Source of the DNA: Sipunculus nudus
Taxonomy: Eukaryota; Annelida; Sipuncula; Golfingiida; Sipunculidae
Assembly: GCA_026874595.1 (NCBI GenBank)
Contig: CM049322.1
Location: forward strand, 47,091,840 to 47,155,839
Reading direction: 5' to 3'
DNA: 64,000 bases
Shown here: positions 13,029-21,907 of the stretch, in pieces
How positions within the stretch are numbered: the first letter of the stretch is position 1
Layout of the letters: each line of letters begins with the position of its first letter
Position numbers and translations under genes: made by a program
Notes under the pieces: model-generated
Database searches by the model: none
What the model saw: the letters and a program-made list of their open reading frames with translations, nothing else
Told to the model about the DNA's origin: nothing

Positions 13029-13266
13029 CATATATGTGTGTGTTTATTTTACACACGGACTTGATGAACCAGTCACAGTATTTTCACTCTTTCAGCTGAC
13101 CTGGGCGGATTTGTCTTTCATAAACGTCATCCTCTTCCCTGTTGTGTATCTGAAGACGGAGGTACCGTGGGACAAAGCTCCAAAACTGAAGGCTCTGAAG
13201 GAGAGAGTGGAGGCCGTACCAAAGATCGCCGAGTGGATCAAGAACAGACCACAGACTCAGTACTAA
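8078..13266 (+). CDS. Sigma-class glutathione S-transferase, copy 2 (GST-2), altered exon 4
   Basis: Coding exons 8078-8207, 11140-11232, 12150-12265, 12561-12692 (proposed) and 13096-13266 join in frame to 213 aa. Tyr8 and Arg14 are present ([10 protein letters not shown], then ARGE), as are FGQLP and AQS. Exon 1 lacks three codons at the glutathione site, where copy 1 has EWKEYKP and this copy has EFKP, so the usual Trp is replaced by Phe. Exon 4 lacks the normal GDG end and its donor: about 70 bp are missing compared with copy 1. A gtaaat at 12693 can act as a phase-0 donor and would insert [10 protein letters not shown] before LTWADL. Exon 5 has one extra codon and ends RPQTQY. The 3' UTR, with AATAAA at 13363 and 13372, matches copy 1. 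It may be an active diverged paralogue or an early pseudogene; RNA would decide. Confidence 0.82.
8208..11139 (+). other. GST-2 intron 1
   Basis: A 2.9-kb AT-rich intron with the 179-bp tandem duplication near its end. No gene is seen. Confidence 0.7.
10609..10966. repeat. Perfect 179-bp tandem duplication in GST-2 intron 1
   Basis: Copies at 10609-10787 and 10788-10966 appear identical. GST-1 has one diverged counterpart at about 1500-1680, so the duplication happened after GST-1 and GST-2 separated. Confidence 0.9.
11233..12149 (+). other. GST-2 intron 2
   Basis: Non-coding; a small direct repeat (cattttaaattctgagta) lies near 11430-11475. Confidence 0.6.
12693..13095 (+). other. GST-2 intron 4 (predicted donor)
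   Basis: It holds the paired TA microsatellites. About 70 bp of the ancestral exon end and intron start are missing compared with GST-1. Confidence 0.6.
12776..13022. repeat. Two (TA)n microsatellites, GST-2 intron 4
   Basis: Runs at 12776-12843 and 12960-13022 flank a 115-bp unique segment. The first is orthologous in position to the GST-1 run. Confidence 0.95.
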
Positions 13267-13362
13267 ACCCGACACATCGGACATGAAACAGGAGAAAACT
13301 AATGTTGAGGCTCGGTAGAAAATAACCGTTTTTGAAGTCCAGTCGTTCATACATTTCTTTCA

Positions 13363-13377
13363 AATAAATCAAATAAA
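13363..13377 (+). terminator. Poly(A) signals of GST-2
   Basis: Two AATAAA hexamers (13363-13368 and 13372-13377) lie about 100 bp after the stop, matching the position in GST-1. Confidence 0.7.
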
Positions 13378-13867
13378 AAATTACATAACATTTTATTTTG
13401 TTATGTTGTGTTTTAAACTATTTAGCTTAACATCTCCTTGTTACTATTTAGTCGCTTCCTCATATGATTTTTTATCGAAAATGTATGACAAAATGGTTGA
13501 AAATAAAATCTCCCTCATGAGGTGGTAAAAGAAAAAGGGTGCTCGATAACTCATAATTTAAGCCATAAACATATTGTTATACACTTCTACTTTACTTTTC
13601 GGGGATCTTTTTTTGTACAGACTAGATCTTTGGTAATGTTGCTAATTTGTGCAATGGCGGTAACCCCATAAAAAAATCCTAAAGGCATGGACAATTGGGT
13701 AAGATTTAGTGTTAAGCAAACATGCACCATTTTACCAATTGTTTACCAATTGAAGCGCATAGTTTCTGTTTTCTAGGCATGGTGGAAAAATAACACGTGT
13801 CTCATGACGTAAAGAAAAGAACAGAACAACAAGAGTATTAAAATATTTTTTTTTCACACAGCTTACA

Positions 13868-14730
13868 GAAAATAGGTCACAGTGGCATTATTTCAGGTTT
13901 CCAAGGAGAAATTTTATGGACCTCCCTGAATGTCATGTATGAGGATTTTAGGCCAAATGGATACAATATGGCCCAATCTGACTCACTGAGTGCTTAAAAA
14001 TCATGTGTTATACCCTAATTCGCGAAATATAGGTCAGCATGACCTAATATCAGGATTTCAGGAAGACCTCCTTGGATGTAAAGTTAGAAAATTCTAAGTC
14101 TAACCGTTACGGTTTGTGCCCTTTTAGCAGCCAGACCACTTCATTTGTAGGCCTCACAAATAGTGAAAGAACTGGGTGAAAATGAATACGCCACCAGTCT
14201 GTGGGAACTGAAGAAACACTGTATTATCTTCATGGATGCAAAGAATCATGGCGACCAATGCATTACAATGCAATTGCACGAGGATACGAGTAAAAGAGAC
14301 CAAATTTCAGGTTTCACAGGATATTTTACATAGACTTCTAAGGAAGTCAAGTTTAAAGATTGTACGTCAAACGGTTACGATTTCTTCATTTGGAGGTCTT
14401 AAAGAAGACAAATAAATGCATAACAGTTCGAATACGGACGGCGCAACCAGTCTCCATGAACTGATATAATACTCCATGACAATATGCATGCAAAGAATCA
14501 TGACAATCAAAATATGGGTATTAGAGACCTAATTTCAGGTTTCCAATGAGATTTTCATAGACCTCCAAGTTAGAAGTTCCCAGATCCAACGGTTACGATT
14601 TGTCCCCTATTAACAGAAGACCGCTCTACTTGAAGGTCACAAAAATAGTTGGGGGGGGGGGGTGCGTAGAAATCAATAATAACTAAAAACAGGTAGCGCC
14701 ACCAGTCTGCAGGAATTGATGAAACATTCC
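13868..14730. repeat. Degenerate tandem copies of an interspersed repeat family
   Basis: Four to five copies alternate two blocks. One is aggtcacagtgacctaattt-like and ends near acgatttgtgccc; the other is ggcgccaccagtctg-like and ends near aagaatcatgg. Single copies recur at 18268-18420, 29010-29340, 32150-32450 and 33785-33960. Confidence 0.7.
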
Positions 14731-14959
14731 ATGATCAATATGAACGTACAATCCTGCTACGCCATGGCCCGTAACTTACATCGCGTGGTTATTTTTGTTT
14801 TATTTTGTCTGCAATCATTGTTAGAGCTGCCCTGTAGGAGGAGGAACCTCTGATGCTGACCGTGGCTGTCCTGATCTTGAAAAGTCCAGTCAGAGATCCT
14901 GCGTAATGTCCATAAGCTACGGTGGACATAAGTCTAAATTTGGACTATGGATCACTTTC

Positions 14960-15175
14960 AGATGAGGATCCAGCGGATCCGGAGCCCCCCCCCCCCCCCT
15001 TCCCCCACCCTTTTCAGGTGCCGCAACCTTTCATTTAAGGGTTTCATACCACTTTCTCCTTCCTAGAGCCCACTCATCCGGACCTGAGAACCTTCTTTAG
15101 GTTTTGTCATTACTACCCATTGGTTGGACCCCTCCGTTTCCTAAAACCTGGATCCGCCCCTGACTTTAGCCATAA
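14960..15175. mobile_element. GGATCCGC-ended MITE, copy 1
   Basis: It runs from gcggatccgg to cctggatccgcccctg with a poly(C) run near the start. Copies in the same orientation lie at 30888-31086 and 60505-60716. Confidence 0.6.
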
Positions 15176-17564
15176 ATATAGCAAATGACTGGGATTTTGA
15201 CCAGAGAATATCTCAAATTCATTGAAAAAGAAAGAAAATGAAAATTAAGACCGATATTTATGAAAAGTTATCGGAATATCACAAAAAAAAAACAGAAACG
15301 AGTTCTAGACTGACCGATTTACATTATTTGATTGTTAGATAGATGTACATGTGATATAGTAAGAAGGGCAATTTGGTCCGTTCAAATATACTGGAAACAA
15401 ATTGTTTCGATTGAAATAGGGCCTACATGACCACGCAAGGGCTTCCCGGAAAAAGTTATATCTTGCGAATATGCGCACGGGCAGTGTAAACAGGTGTTTT
15501 TCTTTGAAATGTGACAAATGTTGATAACTAAAATTGAGAGTTGAGACAAGTACTCATGACCTTCCCACAATTCCTCAAGATGTGCATTTTGAGTAGTAAC
15601 GACCTCTGGCAGGAGGGTGCATGTATAGCGAGTAAGGAGCTTTCAATCCTTCGGACCAAATCGAGGCCCTGAGACTAAACATTTATGATTGTTTTACTAA
15701 ATATTCCCTTTACAATACAGAACCCCTTCTTGTTAATACTTAACCATTATATTACCTAGGGTCGTAGCCTCCCCCCCCCCCCCCCGTCCCGCCCCCCGGG
15801 ATTTGAGATGCAACCAAAAAACTGCAAATTTGATATTCTGTGAATATACATCCATTGCCAGACCAAGTTATTTTTTTTTTATTATTATTTTTTTTTTTTT
15901 TTAAGTAAGCATTGACCCATAAATGATAGTAAAAATGCACCAGAATGCAGTAATATACATATGTATATAGTTTATCAACATTTTGCACACCCTTCCCCCT
16001 CGGGGGCTTTGCCCTATCGCATCCGCTAACTGACCCCCCCCCCCCCCCCCCCCGCCCACTTTCTGCCATTTGGGTCAGGCTACGGCCCTGGTACTTAGAA
16101 AGAGATGAGAGCTTATATCAATTTATATTAAATGTCATCACTGGCGGTCACGAAATATCATCTTCATATGCTCGATACTGACTACCGCGCTTGAGTCGCC
16201 TTAGTAGTGAGAGACAAACCGACAGTGAAAACCTTTACAAAACTCTTTGAACCAAAACTGGTACGGTCTGACAATAATGCGCTATGGAATCTGGAAATAC
16301 CAAGTTACCAAACCCTCTCGGCTGTCCACGGAGGTCTTTCCTGTCCCATTCCTGCCCCCTAGCTATTGAACACTGTCCTCCCAGTGTCTCTAAATTCATG
16401 TGGGCTGCAATTTGGCTAGCCATGACTACATAACACTCACGCCTTCTTAAATAACTGATAAGGGTCTATGAGCCATGGTGCAAGTCATGATAGAACAACC
16501 AATTCTATGGGTCGGATCAAAATATTTCCTGTGTGGTAGTGTTTGCCATCAAAGGCTTATATGATCGTGTTATATTTGCTTAATAAGTAAAATTAATTAC
16601 ATTAGTTAGTTCCTTTCTTCTCTATGGAACCGATTCACAAATAGTTATATAGGCACTCTACAGGGATCAAGTGGTGGCGATCGGTAGGTAGTATCTAGAG
16701 GTGGAGGAAACCGGAGAACCACCGGTTTCACCACTCGACTGTCCAGACCCCGATAAAGGTTTATGTGTAACAATAATACATACTGGCCTTTCAAATCAAG
16801 CATTTGCGCTTGTGTAACTGAAAGTTGCATCATTTGTAAGCATGTCATAATTTGAACGTGCATATGTGAACTAACGTATTGGCGTCTGTTTATTAATGTT
16901 GTGTATGGGATAGTATGTGTTCCAAATCATACCACTACTGATAAAAAAAACTGGATCTACTGGGAACAAAACAGCTGATTTGTCAGTTTACCAGCAGTAG
17001 AATAATGCTTTCCATAAAAAATTGATGTGCTTATTGATCTTGGATATAATAAACAGGTGAACAAGAAGGTCACCGCAGCTATAATATTTACACTTTTATG
17101 TTATAAACTTAAAAAATTACTTTTTTATTAAGCTTTATTAAAAAAAACTGACTTTCTTTGTTCTTGCAGTTATGAAAACAATATATGTCTCCTCAATTTG
17201 GGAGAAAATTTAAGCAAATCTGCAGTAGTTAAATTTTGTTTAGGGTTTCATTAATCTTAGATTTCCGCAGAATTCGACTTGAACTTATAATCTAAGTCAC
17301 TGGTTTTCATATTCTTGAGAGCATTTTATGAAACCAATTTGTGTTACAAATATAAGAAAAAAAAATATGTAATACTTCAAAAGTTTTGCGTTTAATTGAA
17401 ATCCTGGATATGATAAAGTATAACTCAACTGAATTGACCTTAATGATCAAGTTCACAAGTTGCTGGACTTCTCTGAGATTTCGGTAGAAACTATTAATAT
17501 TTTCAAGAAATTCGGCGGAAAATATACATTCCTTCAAAAGATATTTCGTTCACAAAAAAAAAGT
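15176..17564. other. Intergenic, AT-rich
   Basis: Apart from the putative MITE at 15757, I see no supported feature. Confidence 0.5.
15757..16091. mobile_element. Putative short MITE with poly(C) flanked core
   Basis: CTAGGGTCGTAGCC at the left and CCAGGGCCGTAGCC inverted at the right, with TAC on both sides, suggest a 335-bp terminal-inverted-repeat element. Two long C runs lie just inside the ends. Confidence 0.45.
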
Positions 17565-18414
17565 GACGCATTGGTTTTGACGCTCAGCTGCCAAGCATGA
17601 CCTGCAACATCATGGGCTGAGATTCACAATTTCCAGTCAATTTTTGAAGAACCTATTTGCCATTTTTGTTGAAATTTTCTACGATGACGGAAATATATAT
17701 CACATATGTCTGGTTAAAACCCAGTGACTTGATGGTCTAAGGCAAAATGTATGGTTGTTGAGCTATAAGGAACTAATCTCGTAGCTTACTAGCTTGTTTG
17801 ATACCTGTCAATATATAGATATAAAAAAAAACACCACACAGGCCAAAAATAAGATCAACATATATAGCAAGAAATCAAGGAAACCAATGCAAATATTATT
17901 GAGAAACGGGTGCTTCTATATGGATAGTTATTCAATACAAACTAACTGTACTGAACTTTCATTAATGATGGTCATATTTTCTAAGAAATCTTTGGCCCAG
18001 AAGATGGCTACCTGGTGGCCATATTGGATTTTTGACAGGTCTGAAATGCGATAACAAACATCCTCTTAAAGGGACCAAACATAATATAAAAGAATCACAA
18101 AACCTGCAACGACAAAGGATTTCTAAGGTGGCTACCTGGCAGACATAATGGATTTCTGACAAGTCTGACATTTGATATAACACATTCTCCAATAAGTGAC
18201 CCATGGGTCATTACGCTCAGCCGACTGACAAATTCACCATATGCCATTCCACAGGCAACTATAATATGGGTAACAGAGACTTTATTTCAGGTTTCAAAGG
18301 AGATTTTTCATGAACCTCCCTGGATGTCAAGTTTAAAGATTCTAGGTCAAATGGTTATGATTCGTGCCCTGTTAACGGACAAACGGATCTTTGAAGATCA
18401 AAAAAGCATATCAA
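17565..18414. repeat. First copy of an 850-bp local tandem duplication
   Basis: It begins near tgacgctcagctgccaagc. The second copy begins at 18415 and continues after the retrotransposon to about 27296. Shared markers include the segments at 17583 and 18434 (head), 17698 and 26715 (centre) and 18121 and 27198 (tail). Confidence 0.8.
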
Positions 18415-18548
18415 GTGACCCATGGGTCATGACGCTCAGCTGCCAAGCATGACCTGCGACATCATGGGCTAAGATTCACAACTTCCAGTCAAATTTTGAA
18501 GAACCAATTTGCCAATTTGTTGAAATTTTCTACGACAACAAAAATATA
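18415..18548. repeat. Second duplication copy, part left of the retrotransposon
   Basis: This matches 17570-17695. The other half follows the 3' LTR at 26712. Confidence 0.75.
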
Positions 18549-19325
18549 TGTAACGGCTCCGATAACACGTATTATATTATCAGGTATAACTGAATTGCCT
18601 GGCAGATATCATATCATCAGCTTGGCCTAACTGGTCAATGAATTGCCCCGCAGTTGCCTTGGTTGCCTTGTGTGCTTGGTTCCTCATTACTCAACCGGTT
18701 TTCCGTTGTTCCTATTGTTTTCATTCGGACAATGACACGGACCGCGACGCGAACCCTGCCAAGCCTCAGTCTCGTGACATAGAGAACTTGTCAGTATTCG
18801 TTCTCTGCTTGGCAGGTAAGGACCGTTTTTACTAAACTCTTAAACTGCGATAAACTCTATCATTTAGCCAATTCATTACTTTCAGTATATCACGTACGTA
18901 CTATCATGTAAACTGTATATTCCATATTCGAATTGCACACGTTACTGGTAAATTCATACTTGTTGTACGCATGGATATTTGTATTCATGGTAATATGCAA
19001 CGATATCTTAAAATGTGGTTCCTAAATATATAGGCTCATTTGTATAATATGTAATGTGTTTTCTTGTGTAATGAATACCAAGAAATGTGCAAATGTATAT
19101 TCTGTATATTCATGCCATTTATTGTATTTTTGCACCATATAGAAATGTTTATATGAAATGTTTAATGTCAGTATTCGTTCTCTGCTTGGCAGGGACTCCG
19201 GCTTGGAGGACTCCAGATTTGTATATATATACGACTGAATAAACACTTTTATATATATACATCGCCTTGCCTCGCTTTACACTCACGCCGGGTGACTTTG
19301 GCTCTTGCCGGGAACACCCGTTACA
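18549..19325 (+). repeat. 5' LTR
   Basis: The LTR begins TGTAACGG and ends CCGTTACA, an 8-bp inverted terminal pair. A TATA-like run (19221-19231) and AATAAA (19238-19243) lie near the 3' end. A 28-bp direct repeat occurs at 18789-18816 and 19166-19193; the first copy runs into gtaagg, a good splice donor. A 65-codon ORF (18638-18835) with a hydrophobic, signal-peptide-like start is present in both LTRs; nothing shows that it is translated. Confidence 0.95.
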
Positions 19326-19328
19326 TTT

Positions 19329-19346
19329 TGGTGCCCCGAGTGAGGA
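19329..19346 (+). promoter_or_regulatory. Primer binding site
   Basis: TGGTGCCCCGAGTGAGGA starts three bases after the 5' LTR. TGG complements the CCA end of a tRNA, as expected for a minus-strand primer site. I do not assign the tRNA. Confidence 0.8.
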
Positions 19347-20163
19347 CCATCTCTACTGTGGATCGATGTCCGTGTGTGCGTCTCGACGACTCGATGTCCG
19401 TCTGTGCGTCTCGACGACGATATCACAGGAGATGATTATTTTCTGAACTTCCATTCCACCGGTGGATATTATTTAATTGGTGTCTGTGCACAACACCATA
19501 ACACAGGGCCAGAGTGGACTTTTCGCGGGCTCGCTTGGACACAGATTTTGCATGCATGCGTGTTCGTCGCTTCGCTTCGCTTCAGTGCCTTGCACTGTAA
19601 ACTCTGCTTCGCCATTGTGTTCTTCGCTCGTGCATTCCTGGACTATTGTCACGCTTTTCGCCGTACACGGAGACTTCGTTTAAAGGGCCCAGACGAACGT
19701 CACTCTCTTTGGAGAAGATAAACGGTAATTGTTTGACATTTTCCTTGTACTGCATGAACTTTTCTTTTTGTATTTGCTATTGTCAGCATGGCTATGGACT
19801 TTGTGATTAATTGTGTATAATATTGTTGCATGTTTTGTAATTGAAGTGATCATTTTTTTTTATGTTAGCAGTAAATTATTTTTGCAGTTTATTATGGAGA
19901 ATTTTATGCATGTAAAGGGTAATAGCTTTGGCCCGGTTTGAGGTTATCGTGATTGGTCACGTGATGTTCCATTGTCTAATGCCAATTGATCTTGTGGTCT
20001 GTGTAATGTAAACAGTAGCATTGCAACTGAATACTAACATTTGCCCTTAAACCTGCTGGTATTTGACCATTGACAGATGACTTAAGACAACATTCATCAT
20101 TTCTTTATTGTCTTTAAAGATCACATTTTATCTCCTCTATTCATACATTCGCATTAAAGAGAG
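19347..20163 (+). other. Retrotransposon leader
   Basis: This 0.8-kb untranslated leader lies between the PBS and gag. It starts with a 28-bp unit repeated in tandem (19363-19390 and 19391-19418, one mismatch). The short ORFs in it resemble nothing known to me. Confidence 0.6.
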
Positions 20164-21189
20164 ATGGAGGGTAAATCAGTTGACATAACACGGGTCGTCT
20201 CCATGCATGGAATCCCTTCTGATGTCAACGAATCTGAGATTATTGAACACTTCTCACAAATTGAAACTCCTACTCATGTTTTGTTTGTTCGAGAAGCACA
20301 TACTGGTCGTTGCACTGGCCGCGGGTTTATAGTTTTTGAGACTAAAGACACTGCCAAAAAGGCCATAGATAAGATATCAGGTAGCTCTTTAGAAAGGGAT
20401 TCAAGCATCAAAATCTCTCTTGAACATGCTAGGGCTTTCTCCATCACTGAGGTGTCTCATCTGATTTCAAATAAGTTGCTCGATTCGTTAAATCCTTCTT
20501 CCTTTCAGGTACCCGAAGGTAGACGTATCTCAGATATAGTAACTAAGCTCGATTTTCTTTCAGATTTCGAGGTAAATCAGATGTTTGTGGAGTTTAAACA
20601 CCGAAGGGGTGATGTTATACAGGGGCCATCTGGGGCTACTGGTTACAGTGTTATCTCTCCAAAACTGCCCCCATTTTCAGGGAATCAAGATAAAACCGGT
20701 AGCTACGAACAATGGCGTTCCCATCTCAAATCTATGATAAAAGCTGGCGTAACACCAGAGCCTCAGATTTTGTCAGCGATTCATCAGTCTGTTAGGGGGA
20801 CAGCAGGAAATGTTCTTTTACATATGCCCGATGAGTCCACTCCCACAGATATACTGAATAAATTTGACAGATACTTTGGTAATGTGCTCCCCACAGAGGT
20901 TCTTATACAGCAGTTTCACTCATGTAAACAAGATCCTAAAGAGGATATTGTCAACTGGAGCTGCAGGCTTACTAGACAGTTAGACCTCATAAACCAGAGA
21001 AATCCTACTCCTCATAGGGAATATGAGCGACTTCTTCGGTCTAGATTCTGGAATGGGTTGTATTCTAAGTACATTAAGGAGGCTTTAAGACACAGATATG
21101 ATAATGGGGAAGAACAGGATGAACTCTTTGCAGCAGCACGAGCCTTAGAGTCAGAACTTGTACATCACTCACATATGAGTGACAAGTAA
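20164..21189 (+). CDS. gag: Retrotransposon Gag (N-terminal RRM-like domain plus capsid), truncated by a stop
   Basis: The reading frame gives 341 aa. Residues about 8-95 look like an RNA recognition motif: VVSMHGIP fits RNP2 and GRGFIVFE (residues 52-59) fits RNP1. The capsid-like region (about 165-335) has the LPPFSG, YEQWRSHLKSMI and LLRSRFWNGL patterns of retrotransposon Gag. RRM plus Gag order recalls the PNMA family of domesticated Gags. A TAA at 21187 ends the frame, yet the same frame reads sensibly (coiled-coil-like) for about 85 more bases. The CCHC knuckle then lies in another frame. The natural Gag therefore probably runs on, and this copy is broken. Confidence 0.85.
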   Translation: MEGKSVDITRVVSMHGIPSDVNESEIIEHFSQIETPTHVLFVREAHTGRCTGRGFIVFETKDTAKKAIDKISGSSLERDSSIKISLEHARAFSITEVSHLISNKLLDSLNPSSFQVPEGRRISDIVTKLDFLSDFEVNQMFVEFKHRRGDVIQGPSGATGYSVISPKLPPFSGNQDKTGSYEQWRSHLKSMIKAGVTPEPQILSAIHQSVRGTAGNVLLHMPDESTPTDILNKFDRYFGNVLPTEVLIQQFHSCKQDPKEDIVNWSCRLTRQLDLINQRNPTPHREYERLLRSRFWNGLYSKYIKEALRHRYDNGEEQDELFAAARALESELVHHSHMSDK

Positions 21190-21248
21190 ATTGCTTCATC
21201 CAACCAAATTTCTCAACAAGGGGTTAAAACTTTGTCTTCTGTGCTTGA

Positions 21249-21467
21249 GCAGATAAAAACAAACTGTCAATCCTAGAGAATCGCTTATCGAAACTTGAAC
21301 GATCTCAAATGTCCAAACCAAACAAACCATCACAAACTCAGGCTGAAGTTCGTAACAGTAATACTGTCTCGGACGAAGTTTTTTGCTCTCGTTGCCTTCG
21401 TCACACCCACACTGTTGACAAATGCCATGCCAAACGAGACAAAAACGGGAAAATCCTAAAAAACTAA
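21249..21467 (+). pseudogene. gag: Gag C-terminus with CCHC zinc knuckle, displaced frame
   Basis: This frame is open from 21249 to a TAA at 21465. It encodes a charged helical stretch, then CSRCLRHTHTVDKC, an exact C-X2-C-X4-H-X4-C knuckle for nucleic-acid binding. It has no likely start of its own and continues Gag after a one-base frame change near 21255-21265, inside an A-rich run. It ends right after the slippery heptamer at 21458. Confidence 0.8.
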
Positions 21468-21907
21468 GAGTCGCCCGTGATCATTCGTGGGAGAACACGG
21501 GGTCAGGTTATAAAATTCCCACAACAAACGTATGTACTGATAATGTCCCTCTTGTAGGTGAAACTCAGGTTGTTGACATGTTTGCAGATGGTATTAACTG
21601 CCAGGGTCTTTTAGATACAGGTTCCCAGGTCTCTACCATTGCTCAATGGTTTTATGAAAAACACCTCAACCCGTCAGACTTAGTCCCTGTGGAGGAGATG
21701 ATGGATCTCCGGCAACTGGACGGCCAGCAGGTAGAGTACTGTGGTATCATCGCTGTTGACCTTAAATTTCCTGAAATAAATTCATCTCAGACATTCTCTG
21801 TGCCAGTATTGGTAATGAAAAACACCCATTTCAATGCCAGTGTTCCATTTTTAATTGGTACGAATGTGCTAAACTCTTGTTTAAATTTTCTTCAGACAAA
21901 TGCTTGA
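21422..21907 (+). CDS. pro: Retrotransposon aspartic protease
   Basis: The catalytic LLDTGS motif sits at residues 64-68 of this frame (Asp at 21614), followed by the hydrophobic IGTNVL pattern near the end, as in retropepsins that cleave Gag-Pol. It is probably made by the -1 shift at 21458 rather than from the ATG at 21422, which lies inside the knuckle region. It stops at TGA 21905-21907, overlapping the RT frame (open from 21885). Passing into RT needs a +1 shift or reinitiation at the ATG at 21900. Confidence 0.85.
   Translation: MPCQTRQKRENPKKLRVARDHSWENTGSGYKIPTTNVCTDNVPLVGETQVVDMFADGINCQGLLDTGSQVSTIAQWFYEKHLNPSDLVPVEEMMDLRQLDGQQVEYCGIIAVDLKFPEINSSQTFSVPVLVMKNTHFNASVPFLIGTNVLNSCLNFLQTNA
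21458..21522 (+). promoter_or_regulatory. Predicted -1 ribosomal frameshift site with H-type pseudoknot (gag-pro)
   Basis: The slippery heptamer A AAA AAC (21458-21464) is in the right phase of the zinc-knuckle frame and is followed at once by TAA. After a 9-nt spacer, stem 1 pairs CCCGTG (21474-21479) with CACGGG (21496-21501). Stem 2 pairs GTGGGA inside that loop (21487-21492) with TCCCAC (21517-21522). A -1 slip enters the protease frame exactly. Heptamer, spacing and pairing are read directly; activity is inferred. Confidence 0.8.

Noticed and set aside
12730-13064. ORFs of repeated Ile-Tyr
   Set aside because: Translations of the TA microsatellites.
19374-19721. 115-codon ORF in the retrotransposon leader
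   Set aside because: Lies between PBS and gag, covers the 28-bp tandem repeat and shows no domain-like pattern; probably chance.
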